Source: Callaeas wilsoni
Lineage: Eukaryota > Chordata > Aves > Passeriformes > Callaeidae
Direction: 5' to 3'
Assembly (NCBI GenBank): GCA_013398955.1
Contig: VWPU01001360.1
Location: 1 to 64,000, forward strand
DNA: 64,000 bases
The position numbers and the translations under genes are program-made. Under the pieces are notes generated by a model that saw only the letters and a list, made by a program, of their open reading frames with translations, was not told the DNA's origin and did no database searches. How positions within the stretch are numbered: position 1 is the stretch's first letter; each line of letters begins with the position of its first letter. Of the stretch, positions 38,361-52,945 are shown one piece after another.

Positions 38361-41300
38361 CGTATTTTGAAGGAGATGGAAGCAAGGAGGTTTTTTGGAG
38401 TTGTCTCTGTTGTTTCAATGTATCTCAAGGATCTTCATCCTCACTCTCAGAAGTAATTAACTTGTTAATTCAGCCTCATTTTACACTGTTAGCCCGTTCA
38501 AAGTTTCTGCCACCCATGCTACAAAACAAGTATGATCATACAGACACTCTGAAGAGGACAAGACAGTTTTCCCAGGAACAGATTAGTCAATGTTACTGTG
38601 ACCACTACCTTCAGCTTTCCATGAGGCAACAAAGTTAAATTTTCCTGCTGTTTTTTCTTGCAGCACTGTTACTCTACCCCTCTCTTCTCTCATCCTGCAC
38701 TACCAACCATACATCCTTCTATCTATCCACTCTGTCCAGTTTCTCTCTTTGCATGCAAGCAAGACATTAACATACTTTCAAGAGCAAATATAACAAAAAA
38801 ACATAGCCCGATCTCTCATTAAGAGACTATCCATGACAGAAGCCCGGATGTGGTTCTCTATTCACTTAGATGATATTGTGAAGGTGCACCAATAGAAAAG
38901 CCTCCAGAGAAGAAAGAGGCAGTGTTTAGTGGGAGCATAACCTGAGAGACAGCACAGAAATTCCTTCAAAATCTATAGTCTGCACAACCCTGTCAACAAG
39001 AAGCACAATTACTTTTGCGTGTCAACGCATCAGCAAAAAAGCATCTCTTTTTCAAAAAGAACCATTAATAAGAAACAGCATAACCCTTGTGGTATGGCTC
39101 ACACTGGATGCACCATAGCAGAATATGATGGAGCTCAACTCTGTGCTGTGACTTTTTACCCCCTCTCTCCACCTTCGCACACTACAGAATCCCATTATAA
39201 TGAATCCCAGTGGTGATTCAGAAAGAAAAATTAAGAACATTGTATTCCATTTCAATTAATGTTGCTGCCAGTGGAAGCTAGGTATGCAAAATAAGGCTTA
39301 TATAAAAAACTATGAAGGGAAATGACTTTGTCAGGTCCTCTAAGTGCCACCATGGTACATGGAGAGTCTGCCACTTCCCACTTCATCCTCAAGGCCTTAG
39401 CCAGAAGTTACCACCCTTACCACTAGCCAAGCGGCTTGTGCAAACGTTCCCTAACTATCAGTTGAGACAAACTCTAGTAAAGAAACCTACTGCTTAAATT
39501 ATTTGTTTATGCTAATCTGAATTACTTTTTAAAGAGATATCTTAAAGGATCTTAGGTGGCACACCAAGGGGATATTAACGTTCAGCAGAGAAGCAAAGGC
39601 AAGCTGAAGGAACAACTGCTTCAGCTGCACAACTGCAGCTCAGAATACATACATATATTGCCTTGGCCTACAGCCATGCAGCGTGATGCAGATAACTACA
39701 GTCACATGTGCGGTTCAAGTGTAATGACTTCAGCTTTTCATCAAGCTGTGATATGTAAACAGTGTGTCTATAAATAAATAAATATGCCTCTCCAATGCTC
39801 TCGGTAGCCTCAACAATCTTCTGTTATGTGTTAAAACAAACAAACAGACAGAAAATTTGTTGCTTCTGGATCAGCTCACAGTGCATCCAGTACAACCACC
39901 AAGTACTTGTACATCAAGTAATTGGTGATGTCTCAAGTACATCACCAGCAGAAGGATTTCAGAACAACCCCTACCTACCAAAGCCCCGTTGACTCAAGAA
40001 ATAAATCAGAATCTCCTGGGATGCTCTGCAATTTATAAAAAATCCCAGGCGGTACAGAGTGCATAGCTGGTATTTCATGAAGCAACGTTCTGCCCTCAGT
40101 TCTGAGTCACTGTTGAATCAAAGCCCACACTTAATGTTAATGGAACACTGTGCAGATGCCCAAATCGCCTCTGAGGTGGAGGTCCTGACAGACCATGACT
40201 GCTTGAGATCCTCTAGAAATTATCATATGAGTAAAATGGACACCAGGGGCAGACCACACTCCACTAAAACTCATCAGTGAATTTGACCTCATGAAAGCAA
40301 AAGACAAACTTATTCCTATAGGGAGAAGGAAGAGGAGCTGTATGGTGATTTTGTAATACTCATGCTAGGCTGTGAGCTCTCCTGGGAAAAGCACTCGCCT
40401 TCTGTTCCATCCACAAGAAAACCTCTCTACAGTGGGGTGGGAAGGGTGGAAATCTCTTGTAACAAAGCTTCCAGTAAAAGGAATACAATCAACTTCAAAG
40501 TTCACATTCCTATCAAAAGGTTTTTAACCTCATGTTAACAGAAGTCATACTGAAGGTCACTGTAAAGAAGACACAAGGAAAAGTTAATGCACTTTTGTTT
40601 GCTTACACTGCAGTTTTGACAATTCCTTGCTTAAAGCAGGATATTGCCATTTTTCACAACTTTCATACAAAGAGATGAGGAAAAAAAAATTTAAAACAAG
40701 TAGAAGACAAATCTAATGCCTGAGTCTTCTGACTGAATTTCATGCTAGCAGTCCCTTTTAATGCCTCCAGTTCAGAGTATTTTTCCATCTTCTTCCTCCA
40801 AAACTTGTACAGCCAGAAACAGACAACGTATTTCCATGTTGTAACTACCCTTATAAATATTTTATAATGTACATATACTTGTACTTGAATAAACCCTATA
40901 TAGGAAATTCATAACTAAGTTTTTAACCTATAGATAGCTCTGTGAACTAAAATAAACTGCCTCCTCTCAAACACCTGCAATTTGGGGCAGGCACACAAAG
41001 CTGGCTAATTGTTTCAGGACTATTTTACTGCTTTGGGAGGTTTTATTACAGCTCTCTAGCCAGCCACCTTGGAATTTCACTAGCAAATCGTTTCAGTTGT
41101 GATTTGGACACAAACTGCCTGGTCTGGCACTGCCTAGTCTGAGCTAAGATTCCGCTTGAGCACAGCCCTGCTCTGGGAGAGCAGAAACGTCTGCCTTCTC
41201 TGCAAGAGCACTTTCGCTCTGTTTTGGCTATTCTGTTCCTTTCTGCAATCTGGGATGCAAAAGTGATAGAGGAAGCAATTTTTACTTTTCAGAAATTTGT

Positions 41301-42233
41301 CATCCAAGATGGTTCAGTTCTCGTAAAGGCTCAATTTTCTTCTTATTAACTCTGAACTTATTTTGCTATTCCTACCTCAGGCTCCCCTGATGTACAGTAC
41401 AAAAATGAGAATTTGCACAACTGCCTCTGCCTAGTGACCCTAACTTTTGCTCTTTATACTGGTGGGACAAGTGAGAAGTGAACCCAGAGCTGTATTTTAT
41501 CTGTTAGATGCCAAAGTACCATCAAGTGGTGCAGGTCAACAGACACATATTTTTCTCTATGTGGCTCATAGTTAACGATGAAGATCCATTAACAAAAAGT
41601 TACTGGCAAGTAATAGCATCCTTGTGAAGCATGAAAAGCCCCAGTTCTGAGCCATTTTAATCTGTAGTGAAGACTAACAAAATTCAAGTTTTTTGGCCAC
41701 ATTTTTAAATAAAGAGGAAAAGGGAAAACCACAAAGAAATACATTGAGAGAATTTAATGAAACTTTCATCCCCACATAGTGTCTTGGGAATCAAAATCCA
41801 GTCAATAGCAGTCAGATTACAATACCATCAGCACCTGTACTACAGTAAGCCTATTTCTTCAGGACCACATGTGCCAAAAACTGTTCTGAGAAGCAAGTTA
41901 CCTAAAGAGATTGTACCAATTTCTGCTGGGCATAAAAGTCCTCATCTTGCATCAGCTGCAATGGTGATGGTACCACCATACCAGAGGTTACTGACTTAGT
42001 TTTGTTGAAGAAGGTTTCCAGTTTTCATCAAAAAAAAGAAACTGGGTTAGGTTGAATACTTTAAACTGGTGGCCAGAACTAAACCGATTGATGCCACCTG
42101 ACACGAAAGCATGCAAACTGCTTGGCTAGGAGGCTGTGGCAGCAATAATTTCTGGAAGCAAGGAAGTCACAAGTCGCTTATAATTGCAACATCACTCATC
42201 AAAAGGTGTCTATTTCTGGACTAACTGCATTGC

Positions 42234-42253
42234 TTAAACATGTACATGTTTAA
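42234..42253. repeat. Perfect 20-bp palindrome
   Basis: TTAAACATGT is followed directly by its reverse complement with no spacer. Symmetry ends at both flanks. The centre is ACATGTACATGT-like, so it could form a cruciform or a symmetric protein-binding site. No known site is assigned. Confidence 0.8.
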
Positions 42254-45200
42254 CTCACTGTCTTTCTATATGACTTTATTTTGCTTTAGCTAAGTAATAT
42301 ATTGATTTACCTTAAGTCAACTGCTTACCAATTTACTTTCTAGCTGAAATAATAAGAAGAATCCAGTTATCTCATATATTCAAGGCCTAGTAATGGTACA
42401 AATTGGCAGGATAGCCTGTGGGAAAGCTTCCATTCCTGATGACAATATTGGACAAGCTCATCAGGGAGAAGATTTAAGTCAACAGATCTGTAAATCCAGC
42501 AACAAGAACTAACTTCAGTCTAATCTATTTAAATGTGGAAAGAAACAAGCCTACATGGCTAAAACAAGCCTGTAGTAAAGTGTGTTATCTCATTTTTCCT
42601 AAAGAAGGCCTTGCCTCTGATGTGGAAAGCATTTACAGGGTCGCAGAGTACAAGATATTCTAATGATGAATCTTTGATCCATTACTTGGTTTCTAGAGAC
42701 AAAATTTGTTTCTGATGTAGTTCAACTGAAGTAAGAGTTATGCCAAAGATGAACTCTCTGGTTCAATATTGTTTGGAGAAAATACCATGTTACAGGAACA
42801 AAACAAAAAGAGATTTCACACCATGTAACTGTTAAGTATCTTTTCTAGCAGTAAAAACGGGGTTGAGGAGAAATTAAAGTGGCAGCTGACCTTAGGAAGA
42901 AAATCAAGGTACGTGCTAAGACTTCAGCACTTGCTTTGCAGAATATCAGATTTACACTTGTTGCATTAGCTAAAAATACTAGGTGAGAGCACTCTAATTA
43001 AGCTATATACTTGAGAACATGAACTCTTGCCTCTTGCAAAAAAAGCAACACCTGTTTATAAGAATTAAACGGATGGACCACTCACTGTTTAGAAGTGACT
43101 GAAACAATAACCAAGCCTGTGTTTTGCTTTTGCTTTAATTCCCTCAACGGCCATTCTTATCCTTGGCTCAAACATGCTCTGGAGATTGTGACTGGCTCTC
43201 ATTAAACTCTGGTCTCTCACACAGCAGGAATTACAGCCTGGTTCAAAATTTTTACTTACTCCTGTGATACATTTTGTTCCAGTGCAGATCCTAAGGACAG
43301 TGAGCGAAGCTGTTCCTCAGGTGACCATGAGCCCATCATGTGGAGACAGAAATTCCCAATCAGTCATCCAGTGCTTTCACCAGCATCCTTCAGGACAGCC
43401 TACAGCACAGGGTCTTCCAGCTGCAGATCCCTGACTTCCCTTCCCCACTATTCTCATGAGTACCTTTATGTTTACAAGAGATTCCTGCTGGAAACTGCTT
43501 CCCAACATTCCTTCTTAGATTACGCAAGACGCTCACTCAAGGGGTGATGTGTAAATGTGAAGTAATTTGTTTAAATACATATTTCTTTGGCCAGCTTTGT
43601 GCTGTGCCCTGTCATTCAGTAAAGCCACATTAGATTCCTGTCTCAGGCTTTTTTGTTGAGTTTTTTCTTTCCTCCCTGGAGTGACAGGCTAATTAAGGAG
43701 TGACAGAGACTGTCTCAGAAGAGTCCTGTTCAAATATCAAAGCAACAGATGCAGCAAGACAGACAGACCTTCACTGCTTGCTGAAGCAGCTCTATCCCAC
43801 TGCACCATGCCACCACTGGCTTGTCACATAACATGAAAGAGACTCTGGTTTTCTTTTATCACCTCTCTAAACCAAGAGAACTGTGCAAGTTGTAAGAATT
43901 AAACCCGTGAAATCCAGGAACAACAGGAGAATCATGTCTTTGGTGTTTTAAAGTGAACCTTAAGCAGAGAAAGAAAAAGAAGGGAGGAAAAAAGTAATCT
44001 CACATGTATCAGAGAGGAATGTTGGCTTTGTTTAGCCAGTGACTTCAGTAAGAATGAAATTAGCTTGTGATAGCTGCAAAATAAAGCTGAATCCATTGTG
44101 CCATTGCTGTCAGGCAGTATGAGAGTTTGATGTAACTGTAATACATTGCTCTGTAACCCACAAAGGGCATAGGCCACTTACTAATGAACAAGGGGGTGAA
44201 CAGCAGAGTCATGCAGCTCCCCAGAAACATCCTGCTCTGCTCCCCCACCTCCATTCTGAGCTCTGGCTGTACAGAGCAATTCTTGCCTCTTTCATTTCGG
44301 CCATAACCACCACTGAGTGCATCATTAGGATTGCCTGAGCCAAACCCACCGCTCTCCACAAAACCACAGCTACTCTAAAGCATTATGTCACTGGGATGGC
44401 TCAGGCCTTTGAGGATTCACCTGAGACAGGATTTAGGAGACTGTGCATAGTACTGTAAGAAAAAGCACAGGATCGCTGTTTGTCCTCTCGAGTAACACAG
44501 AACCATGGTGAACACTTGCTGGAGGCCATACTGAGCTTAGTCCTGTGTGCATATTTTCAAAGGAAAACTACATCTGCCTGTACAAAGAATTTTAAGGATT
44601 TGTACCCCTCAGCCTGGCACAGATACAAAGGCGATGAACAAAATGTTCCTTCACAGGCTTCTGTTCTGTACCTTACTGTGGTCATTACACCGTCACACAG
44701 TGAAGCTAGACTTTCCACTGAGATCCTGACCACTGCCCAGAGATTTCCTGTTTGGTACTATGAAAAGGTGATTTATTTATGATTATTTTTTAAAAATTGC
44801 TTAAACTGGGTAAAATTTTCTGAAGACTACATCTTCTCCTTGAGTTACTACATTTGCACAATTCCATAGGTGGGCATGCCACATTAAGGACAAATGAAAC
44901 AGAAAGAGTCTAATGTGAGGAATTTACAATCTAAATTAAGCATAGCACAGCAAAGGTGACAAAAAGCAGCAGCATGGGAGGACACATGCCTCAACAGCAA
45001 GAGCTCACAGGATCTGTTCAGCAGGCGTAATGAACTTAATGATTCTTTTTCTCCTGTCATTTCACTCCCCACTTCTCCCCATTCATAATATTTAAATCTG
45101 CAGACAGTGAACTCAGTCTTCATCTCAGTGAAGCAAATGGCAACATTTCAAATTACTTCAGTAGCATCAGGATTTGGCTTCACATGTGGCATAAAAGCCT

Positions 45201-46336
45201 GGGGTGCAGAACAACAAAGGAAGGCTAGCCGAAAAGGAGTGGATTTTGTGAATGGTTTGGAGGAAAGTTGAGCAGCACAATGCACAGGGTTGAAGAGGCA
45301 TCGTTACACGATACACGAAAATGCATAGAGACATTTATGGCAGATGAAAGCTGGAGCAAGTCAGCAAGCTGAATTAGGAGAAAAGCTGGCACAATAAATA
45401 ACACATTCAGATACAGGAGGTGAAATTCTGTTCCTGGTTTCACCTATATAAAGCCACTGACTTAATTGCAAAGAGAAAAGTATATAGTTGAAAAGAATCA
45501 GAAAGGTCGGGAGAGAGCAATGCAGTGTATTGAAGACAGAGATGTGGTGCTAGAGTTGGAGGAGTCCAAAAAACATCACAGGGGGTCTGCCAGGTGTGGG
45601 CAGGAGACACTGGTGACCCAGGGGAGAGGAAGATGTGTTCTAACAATCATCCTGTTGTATTTGTATAACACAAGAGAGGGGGAGGCCCAAAGGATGAGAA
45701 AAGGGGCACTAAAGAATGGGCTAATTAAAAATGGCAATTAGTGGCGCTTCAGCCTCTTAATTGAAACAGAAAGCAATAGAATGACCTTTGTTATATGTAA
45801 AGAGTCAGCATTTCTACTTGAAAAAAATGTAAGTACAATCAACATGAGAGGATGTTTACAAAGGTAAACATGCAGTGGGTGGGTAGGTGGATGGATGTCT
45901 GGAGGAATGCAAAATGATATAACTTACAACAGCAATGAAAAGCAATATTCCCCAGGTTGCAGGGAATTTCAGACCACAGATCTTTGGGACAGGTTGGAAG
46001 GGGAAGTGAAAGAGCACAGCAGAAAGAAATATAATCCTAATAGGATCTTAAAAATCATAAACAAAAGACAATAATCAACTGTGTGTTCTCTTCTCCAAAA
46101 ATACCACAGGGAGTTTCCATGGTACAGTAGAGGCATCAGGGAAGAGACTTCAGCTGCATCAAGAGCCACCATGGGAATTAGCACCATCTGCTCCACAAAG
46201 CAGAGAAGGAGGAGAAAGGGGAAGGGATGGGCTACACACACTAAAGCTTGGTAACAAACCACATCTCTACCCTGCAGAACTGCTCCTAGAATGTCAGCAG
46301 CACCACTGAGGAAAAAACAGGCAAGCAAATATTTTG

Positions 46337-46410
46337 TAGAATCGCAGAATGGTTTGGGTTGGAAGGCACCTTAAGGATCATTTAGTTCCAACTTCCCTGC
46401 CATGGGCAGG
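46337..46410 (-). mobile_element. CR1 LINE 3'-end fragment
   Basis: The + strand shows TAGAATCGCAGAATGGTTTG, GGTTGGAAGGCACCTTAAGG, a TTTAGTTCCAACTTCCCTGC block and CCATGGGCAGG. This is the antisense CR1 tail; similarity stops soon after the last block. It is a short, 5'-truncated copy. Confidence 0.92.
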
Positions 46411-47571
46411 AAGCATCAGCCACATATAAATACTAAAAGTAAAATAAAATATACATGGTGGTGGTGCTGATAGGGAATAAAGAAGGAAAATTATCCCATT
46501 CATTTCCTTGTGTACCCTGGAACACTTCCAGCAAAGTCCATAAGGTGACCAAGATTTACAACAGTTGTAAGGATCTGGTCAAATGAGTTCATTTTCTTGC
46601 ACTGCTGCATTATGAATTTAACAGAGTAAGTTCCAGGGAAGGGTCCTGTCACTATTACTTTATTTGGAATCAGCAACACTAGTACAGAGGTTCCCCAGTT
46701 GGTGCAGACATCGTGTTTACACCAGAAAAGGAGAACCTGTAGAGGTCACGTTTTGTTTAATGGAAAGAACACAACTCTCCACACACAGAGCCAAATGTTA
46801 TTAGTCTCACTTGACTGAGTAGTTCCAGGATTGCCGATGAGAGCAAGGCACCCCAAAATACTGGACTTGCTTACCTGAACAGTCTCACTGACTTCATCCT
46901 CACTCCAGATGCACCTACAGATAGCAAATGACTGGTGGTAATGGCAAATGTGCCCGGTGCCGGGCTCCCTGCTGCCGCATGGGAGCTGCACATTCTGTGC
47001 TATTGGGCACTGCACTGCCAAGGATTTGTGTGTGCTATTTAAATGGCTGTAGTGCATTAGGATGGCTAGCATCTCCTGACAGACCATGAAGAAGTTATCA
47101 GCCTGTAGCAGGAGCTGCTTATCACTTTAGTCCTGTGAAAATCTTCTGTAAGTATCTAGTTAAAATATACATCTTCTCCATTTTTCTTGGGAAGAACAAA
47201 AGCCTGCATAGACCAAAGTCTCATTCATCTTAACATAGATTATGTGAAAGGCCTAGAAAGCATCAAATGTCAGAAAGAACTTTGTTTTCAAAATATGTGA
47301 TGGACCTGCATAAAATCCCAGCCTGGTCATTCTTCAAATTTGAGAGTAACAAAATATGAATTTTAACTAGATCTCAGCTTCAAGAGGGGGCCTATATTCA
47401 CTAAGGCCTGTATTCACCTGAATGCAACAGCACAGGTAAGCATCCAAGTGTGCACATGAACTGCTCTGCAGCCCAGACTGGGATTTTCCAGCAGTGGAGC
47501 ACTGTTAAGCCAATTTTTCACTTTAATCCCTAACAGTTATTCAACTAGATTTTTAGTCTTCTTCCTCATTT

Positions 47572-47980
47572 CATAGAATCATAGAATGGTTTGGATTGGA
47601 AGATCATCTCATTCCAACGCCCCTACATGGGCAGGGACACCTTCCACTAGACCAAGCTGCTCAGAGCTCCATCCAGCTTGGCCTCAAAGACTTCCAGGGA
47701 TGGGGCATCCACAGCTCCTCTGGGTAACCTGTTCCAGTGCCTCACCACCCACACAGTAAATATTTTTTTCCTAGTTTATCCAGTCTAATTCTACTCTCTT
47801 TCAGTTTAAAGCCATTCCCCCTGGACCTATCAATACATGCCCTTGTAAAAAAATCCCTCTCCAGCCTTCTTGTAAGTCCCCTTTAGGCACTGGAAGGTGC
47901 TGTAAGGTCTCTCTGGAGCCTTCTCTTCTCAACAGTGAACAAGTCCTACTCTCTTAGTCTGTCTTCATAGGAGAGATGCT
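47572..47980 (-). mobile_element. CR1 LINE 3' fragment, about 410 bp
   Basis: The antisense CR1 tail begins CATAGAATCATAGAATGG and runs through CCTACATGGGCAGGGACACC. It continues through TCCATCCAGCTTGGCCTC, a GGGGCATCCACAGCTCCTCT block and ACCTGTTCCAGTGCCTCACC. It then passes AAGCCATTCCCCCTGGACCT and ends at CTGTCTTCATAGGAGAGATG. It is fairly well preserved and younger-looking than the copy at 2553, though stops and indels exclude function. Confidence 0.96.
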
Positions 47981-50532
47981 ATGTTTTCTTCATGAGGAAA
48001 ACACCAGTCCAAGTTGAAGCTCTATACAAAGCATTTACACTATTAGCACATGTTGTCAGATAAAGGAAAACTCTAAGTTTCAGCCAAAGGATCTAGATAA
48101 CGGTTCACATGCCAAAAAAGCCCAAATCCTAGAAACAGAGTTAACACGGGAAGGCCCCCAGGCAGAGCCAGGAAATTGAAGCATACCAACTGCTTTTCTT
48201 CATCTACTTCAAATCTCACACCAAACAAAGGATCACAAGAAACAACGAGAGAGATGACACTGGCCGTTTGAGTAACCAGAAATTGAAACTCTGCAGCTCC
48301 TCCTGTTTGGGTTACTCTGAAACACTTCGAAAGTAGTTATGAAATCATGCTAAACCTAAAGAAATGCCAGAAAGGAAACTTAGTCTCACCCCAGTTTTTG
48401 AGGCTGGCCCCAAGGGGAGAGAGCCTGAGCACTTCTAACAGAGCAGGGTACTAGTGCTACAATTCAAGGCTATCTTTAGCTCCAGCAAACGGAGAACTAT
48501 TTGCTGGTTATCAAAATAGTGCATGCATAAATGAGAGAAACAGGATGTGGCAAAACGACCAGAATCATTTAAATTTTATTCCGAATCAAGTCTCTGCCAG
48601 CCTCAATGCCATATATGGAACATTTCCCCTGCAGGTGCAAGAGGTTTCTGTAGGATTTGCTCTTGCATGTAGTATCCCACAGACTAATATTATAATAGAT
48701 ACAACCGTTGATTAGTTGAATTTTTTTTTTTCCGGTGTGGGGGGCGGGGAGGAGAGAAGGAAGAGGAGGTGGAGAAAGAAGTATGTAAGCTGCAGGTTTG
48801 GGAGGGTTCTTTCCCTTTCAGAGGCCCAGCTGTATAAACCACATATAGCAATATAACAAACTACCTGGTCAAACCATAAACAAGTTAAAATAAGAGTTTG
48901 AGGGAGGAAGACATGAGGCATTTCATGAGGGAATAGTCTATCTCACACAGGAATGGGAGAATTGATTTTCATGACAGGAGATAAAGCATGGCAGATAAAA
49001 CTGGGTAGTGTTTGATCTGCCCGACAGAAAACAGTAACTGAAATGGTGACCTACCTGAAGGAGCAGGGATCAGGCTGGGAGAGCAGCAGCCAGGCAAGAG
49101 CTGTGCCAACAGCATGCTGCAAAAGCACCAGGAGAGGAGATCCAAACTGCCCCTCCAAAAGGCACAGGGGTATTATTCACTCTACATCAACAGCAGTTCC
49201 CCATCCCAGCCTCCACAGTGAGCCTAATCTTTAACAGCCACTCCGAAAACTAAGTTGCACACAATGAAGTATATGTTTTTAAGAGAATCTTGTCAGCAGG
49301 AATAGTACATTAATCATTTGTCTTTAGATACAACTGTAAAAGAGAGAAAAGGCTGTCTTCAGAGTGTCCCCAGAGCCCCGCTCTGTCCTCCCAAGCATAT
49401 CTAAAGGCTTTTCTTCCATGACTGAGAAGTTTCAGTGAGCCCAGAGCCTGTGATAAAGATTTAGCATCATTTATTGATTCATGAAAGATTTAGAAGAAGA
49501 CAGTTGCTCTCTGCCCAACTGTGGTCTCCCTATGACCAACTCTCTGTCCCTCATACAGTCTCCAATCCAGTTTTACCTCATTCGCTCCTTTGGGTTTGGA
49601 AGTCGGCCCAGCACGATGCCAGGAAACATCCCATGAATTGATGCGTCCATTCTGGTGCCTTCTGTACAAAATACTGAATCCAAGCAAGAAATCCCTGACT
49701 GTGAGGGGGACTGATTTGCATGTGAGGAATGAGAGGAAAAAGAAGATAAGTACTGCTGGTCCTTATTTGCCTGACCATGAGTCAGACTGGTCTACAGTGC
49801 AAAAGGCAGCTTAGCGGATAATTCAGTGTGTGACCTTGTATCAGCTACTCATCTTCCTCGCATTTTTGTTTATTGATCATGAAGTGGGACAAAAGCAGGC
49901 ACTTTTCCTAAAAAAAACAAAAACAAACAAGCTAGCTTCCAAACCAGGTGAGTAAGTTATGGAAGGTTAAATATATTCTGGCAAGCATGAAAGAGCCTCA
50001 GTTTGTTTCAGTTTGAGATAGGTTGTCATTACACACAAAAAAGGGCCAGCTAATAAAATCTGCACGAATCATGTTCTCTTTGCAACTCCAGGCAACTTTA
50101 ATAGGAAGAATTCATCTTCACATGCCTTCTGTCTAGTCAGTCAGTCAATAAACAGGAATGGTCAAGGGTCTACCTTGATTCTCAGAAGCTATCAAGAGTT
50201 CTCAACTCACTTTCAGTATCAAAAAAGCGTAAAGCAGGTCTTACCAGTTCCCATGGATTGATTTCATGTTTTGTGCAATGTAGTGTTCTTCCTCAAAGTT
50301 CTACTCCAGAGTCTTATGATTAACACAGCTGTAACTTTCACAGGTATAAAAGTGTTTCTAACTCTTGGGTTTGCAGATTATACCTTGGACTTGTAACCTA
50401 AAGGCTCAAAATCCAATATGTAAAGACAAGCATTCAAAAAGGCACCATTTTAAAAAATGGGATTTAACCTTGATGAAGAGAAGGATCAGCCTGTGTCGCA
50501 ATTTTCAGATAAGCGGTACTGCAACCCTACAC

Positions 50533-51174
50533 AATGGATCTGAACATGACCTAGCAGTGTGCCCAGGTGGCCATGAAGGCCAGTGGCATTCTGGCTTGGA
50601 TCAGCAATAGTGTGGCCAGCAGGACCAAGGCAGTGATTGTGCCCCTGTACTCCACACTGCTGAGGCTGCACCTTGAATGCGGTGTTCAGTTTTGAGCCCC
50701 TCACTGCAAGAAAGACATTGAGGTGCTGGAGCGGGTCCAATGGAGCTGGTAAAGGGTCTAGAACATAAGTCCTATGAGGAGCAGCCGAGGGAGCTGGGGT
50801 TGTTCAGCCTGGAGAAAAGGAGGCTCAGAGGAGACCTTATCACTCTGTACAACTCCCTGAAAGGAGATCATAGCCAGGTGGGGATCAGCCTCTTCTCCCA
50901 GGCAGCCAGTGACAGGAGGAGAGGAAATGGCTTCAAGCTGAGCCACAGAAGGTTCAGGCTGGACATCAGGAAGAATTTCTTCATAGAAGGGGTTGTTAAG
51001 TATTGGAACAGACTTCCCGGGGCAGTAGTGGAGTCACTCTCCCTAGAGGTGATCTAGAAATTACTGGATATGGCCATCAGTGCTATAGTCTAGTTACACA
51101 AGGTGGTGATTGGTCAAAGGTTGAACTCGATGATCTTAGAGGTCTTTTCCAACCTAAGTGATTCTGTGATTCAG
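50533..51174 (+). mobile_element. CR1 LINE 3' fragment, about 640 bp
   Basis: This sense CR1 copy covers the end of ORF2 and the 3' UTR. From about 50740 one frame reads through [20 protein letters not shown], then [19 protein letters not shown], then [20 protein letters not shown], standard CR1 ORF2 tail blocks. The 5' part has GTGTGCCCAGGTGGCCATGA and GTGTTCAGTTTTGAGCCCCT. It ends at GAACTCGATGATCTTAGAGG and ATTCTGTGATTCAG. It is the best-preserved CR1 copy in the window but is 5'-truncated and not intact. Confidence 0.96.
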
Positions 51175-52639
51175 TAAGCAGCAGTAGTCCTGGTTATAAT
51201 ACAAGCTTCTGTTCAACATGGCACAGACAGTCAGATAACTATGATTAGAACTTCTTGGTTTAACATCTCTCATTTACTAAATCTGTTTTCAAAATTATTT
51301 TCTCACCTCTGGTGATCTGGAGATTTGTTGCACTCTCCCACAACAAGTACAAGAATCTAAAAGTCTTAGAAAAGGGCATAAACTGACAATACATTAAAAA
51401 AATGTCTTTAAGTCAATTACAGTGCTTTGCTTTGATTTTATCCTCTGGGGCCTTGTGAATTATTAAGTAATTTCCACTTAAAAAGGAATAAATCAGAAAA
51501 TATCAAAATGGAATGCTCTTACGTGTTCTAAAACTTTTCTGAAAAACAACTTCAACCATTTGAATTCGGAAATTAATTTAAACATCAACTGTGTTCTGCA
51601 AACTGGATTGGTTTTGATGAACTGGCATAGTCCACTACAAAACACTCAGTGAAAACACCCCCCAGTCTTCTCTAGTTTCCAAATAATTACCCCAGGAACT
51701 CCCTGCTCCCTCTATCTACCTCACAAGTTCAGCAGACAGCATTCTGTTCTTGGTCAAACCCTAAAGAGGGTTCAGGTAACTCTTCAATAAGAAGGTCTAG
51801 TCCTGCATTTATATGTGTCTTAAGACATTCTCTGATTATAGACATGTGAACTTTAAAATTTTCAGTTAAAGAATAAAGCAGTGTTTCTTTGGGGTCTTCC
51901 ATTTCTTCTCAAGGTATTAGAAGCAAGAAAGTTAAAAATACATATGAAATCCAGAGAGGGGGAAGCTGCCCTACTAAAAGACTCCACCTTCAACCACACC
52001 TTTCATTTCTTTGTACTTCTTCTCCAAGATCATAATACCACTGAACTGAAACAAAGTCCACACCTTTCTATTACACATCTGTTGTAGAACTTGAGCTACC
52101 AAAATTCATCTTTGCCTTTTCCACACAGCTTTTCATGACAGTGACCTACTCTTGCGTATATGATATGCATAGCATAGCATTTGTAAACTGGAGGGGTGAG
52201 GTGCTTCGACTTAGTTTCCTGTGGACAAGCAGGCACATCACTAGAAACACCATTACAGCTACCTTTCTTGGAGAGAAGCCATAGGCTTAAAAGGGTTGTG
52301 GAGCATAAAATATCTTCTCATTCCTTTGAATGAAGGAGTCCTTGATCTTTTTAAGGCAAGGTGAGGGAGTCTTGTAAGATCTTGCCTGTAAACATGCTGT
52401 AGATAAAGGAAAGAACCTGCAACCACCAAAATACAAGGAGTACTTCTTTTCCTCCTTCATCACCCCCTCCTTTTCCTAAAGTTAATACCTCAGTAAATGT
52501 CAACTCCCACTGAAGCAAGTAATTTAACATGAGCAGAAGACTTCACCTCCAACTCTCAGAACTCCTTTTTGAATCTGCTGCTGGACAGCTGCCCTCAGCA
52601 GACTGTGTTCCTGAACCAGCTGGGTGCATACATGTACAT

Positions 52640-52690
52640 ATACACATGTAGAAGCAATCTCAGCTAATCATGAGGAGCAATCTCAGGTAA
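52640..52690 (+). repeat. Imperfect two-copy tandem repeat
   Basis: A unit of about 25 bases starting AGCAATCTCAG(C/G)TAAT occurs twice in succession with a few changes. A small local duplication is the simplest explanation. Confidence 0.6.
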
Positions 52691-52794
52691 TACATGATGC
52701 ATACGATAATTACAGGTTGTCTCTCAATAGGCCCTTTTAAGGCTTTTTACAAGTATGCATCAACTAACCCTTAAACACTCCTTTAGTGCATATG

Positions 52795-52945
52795 AGGTTT
52801 ATTGTTTTCCTTATATAGGAAACAAAACTGAATCCCTGAGCAGTTAAATAACCTGTCCAAGGACACTAAAGATGCAAGAAACACAAGTTGGTTGTTCTGA
52901 CTCATGATGTCTGAAATCCAACTGCTAGGCATGCTTCTCATTCTA
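52795..52945 (-). mobile_element. MIR-like SINE relic
   Basis: The + strand reads TTATATAGGAAACAAAACTG, then AATCCCTGAGCAGTTAAATA and ACCTGTCCAAGGACAC. This follows the antisense MIR/CORE-SINE core (GAGGAAACTGAGGCTCAGAG, then AGGTTAAGTGACTTGCCCAA, then GGTCACACAG). Later similarity to the tRNA-related half (TTCTGACTC and beyond) supports it. The boundaries are approximate. Confidence 0.65.
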
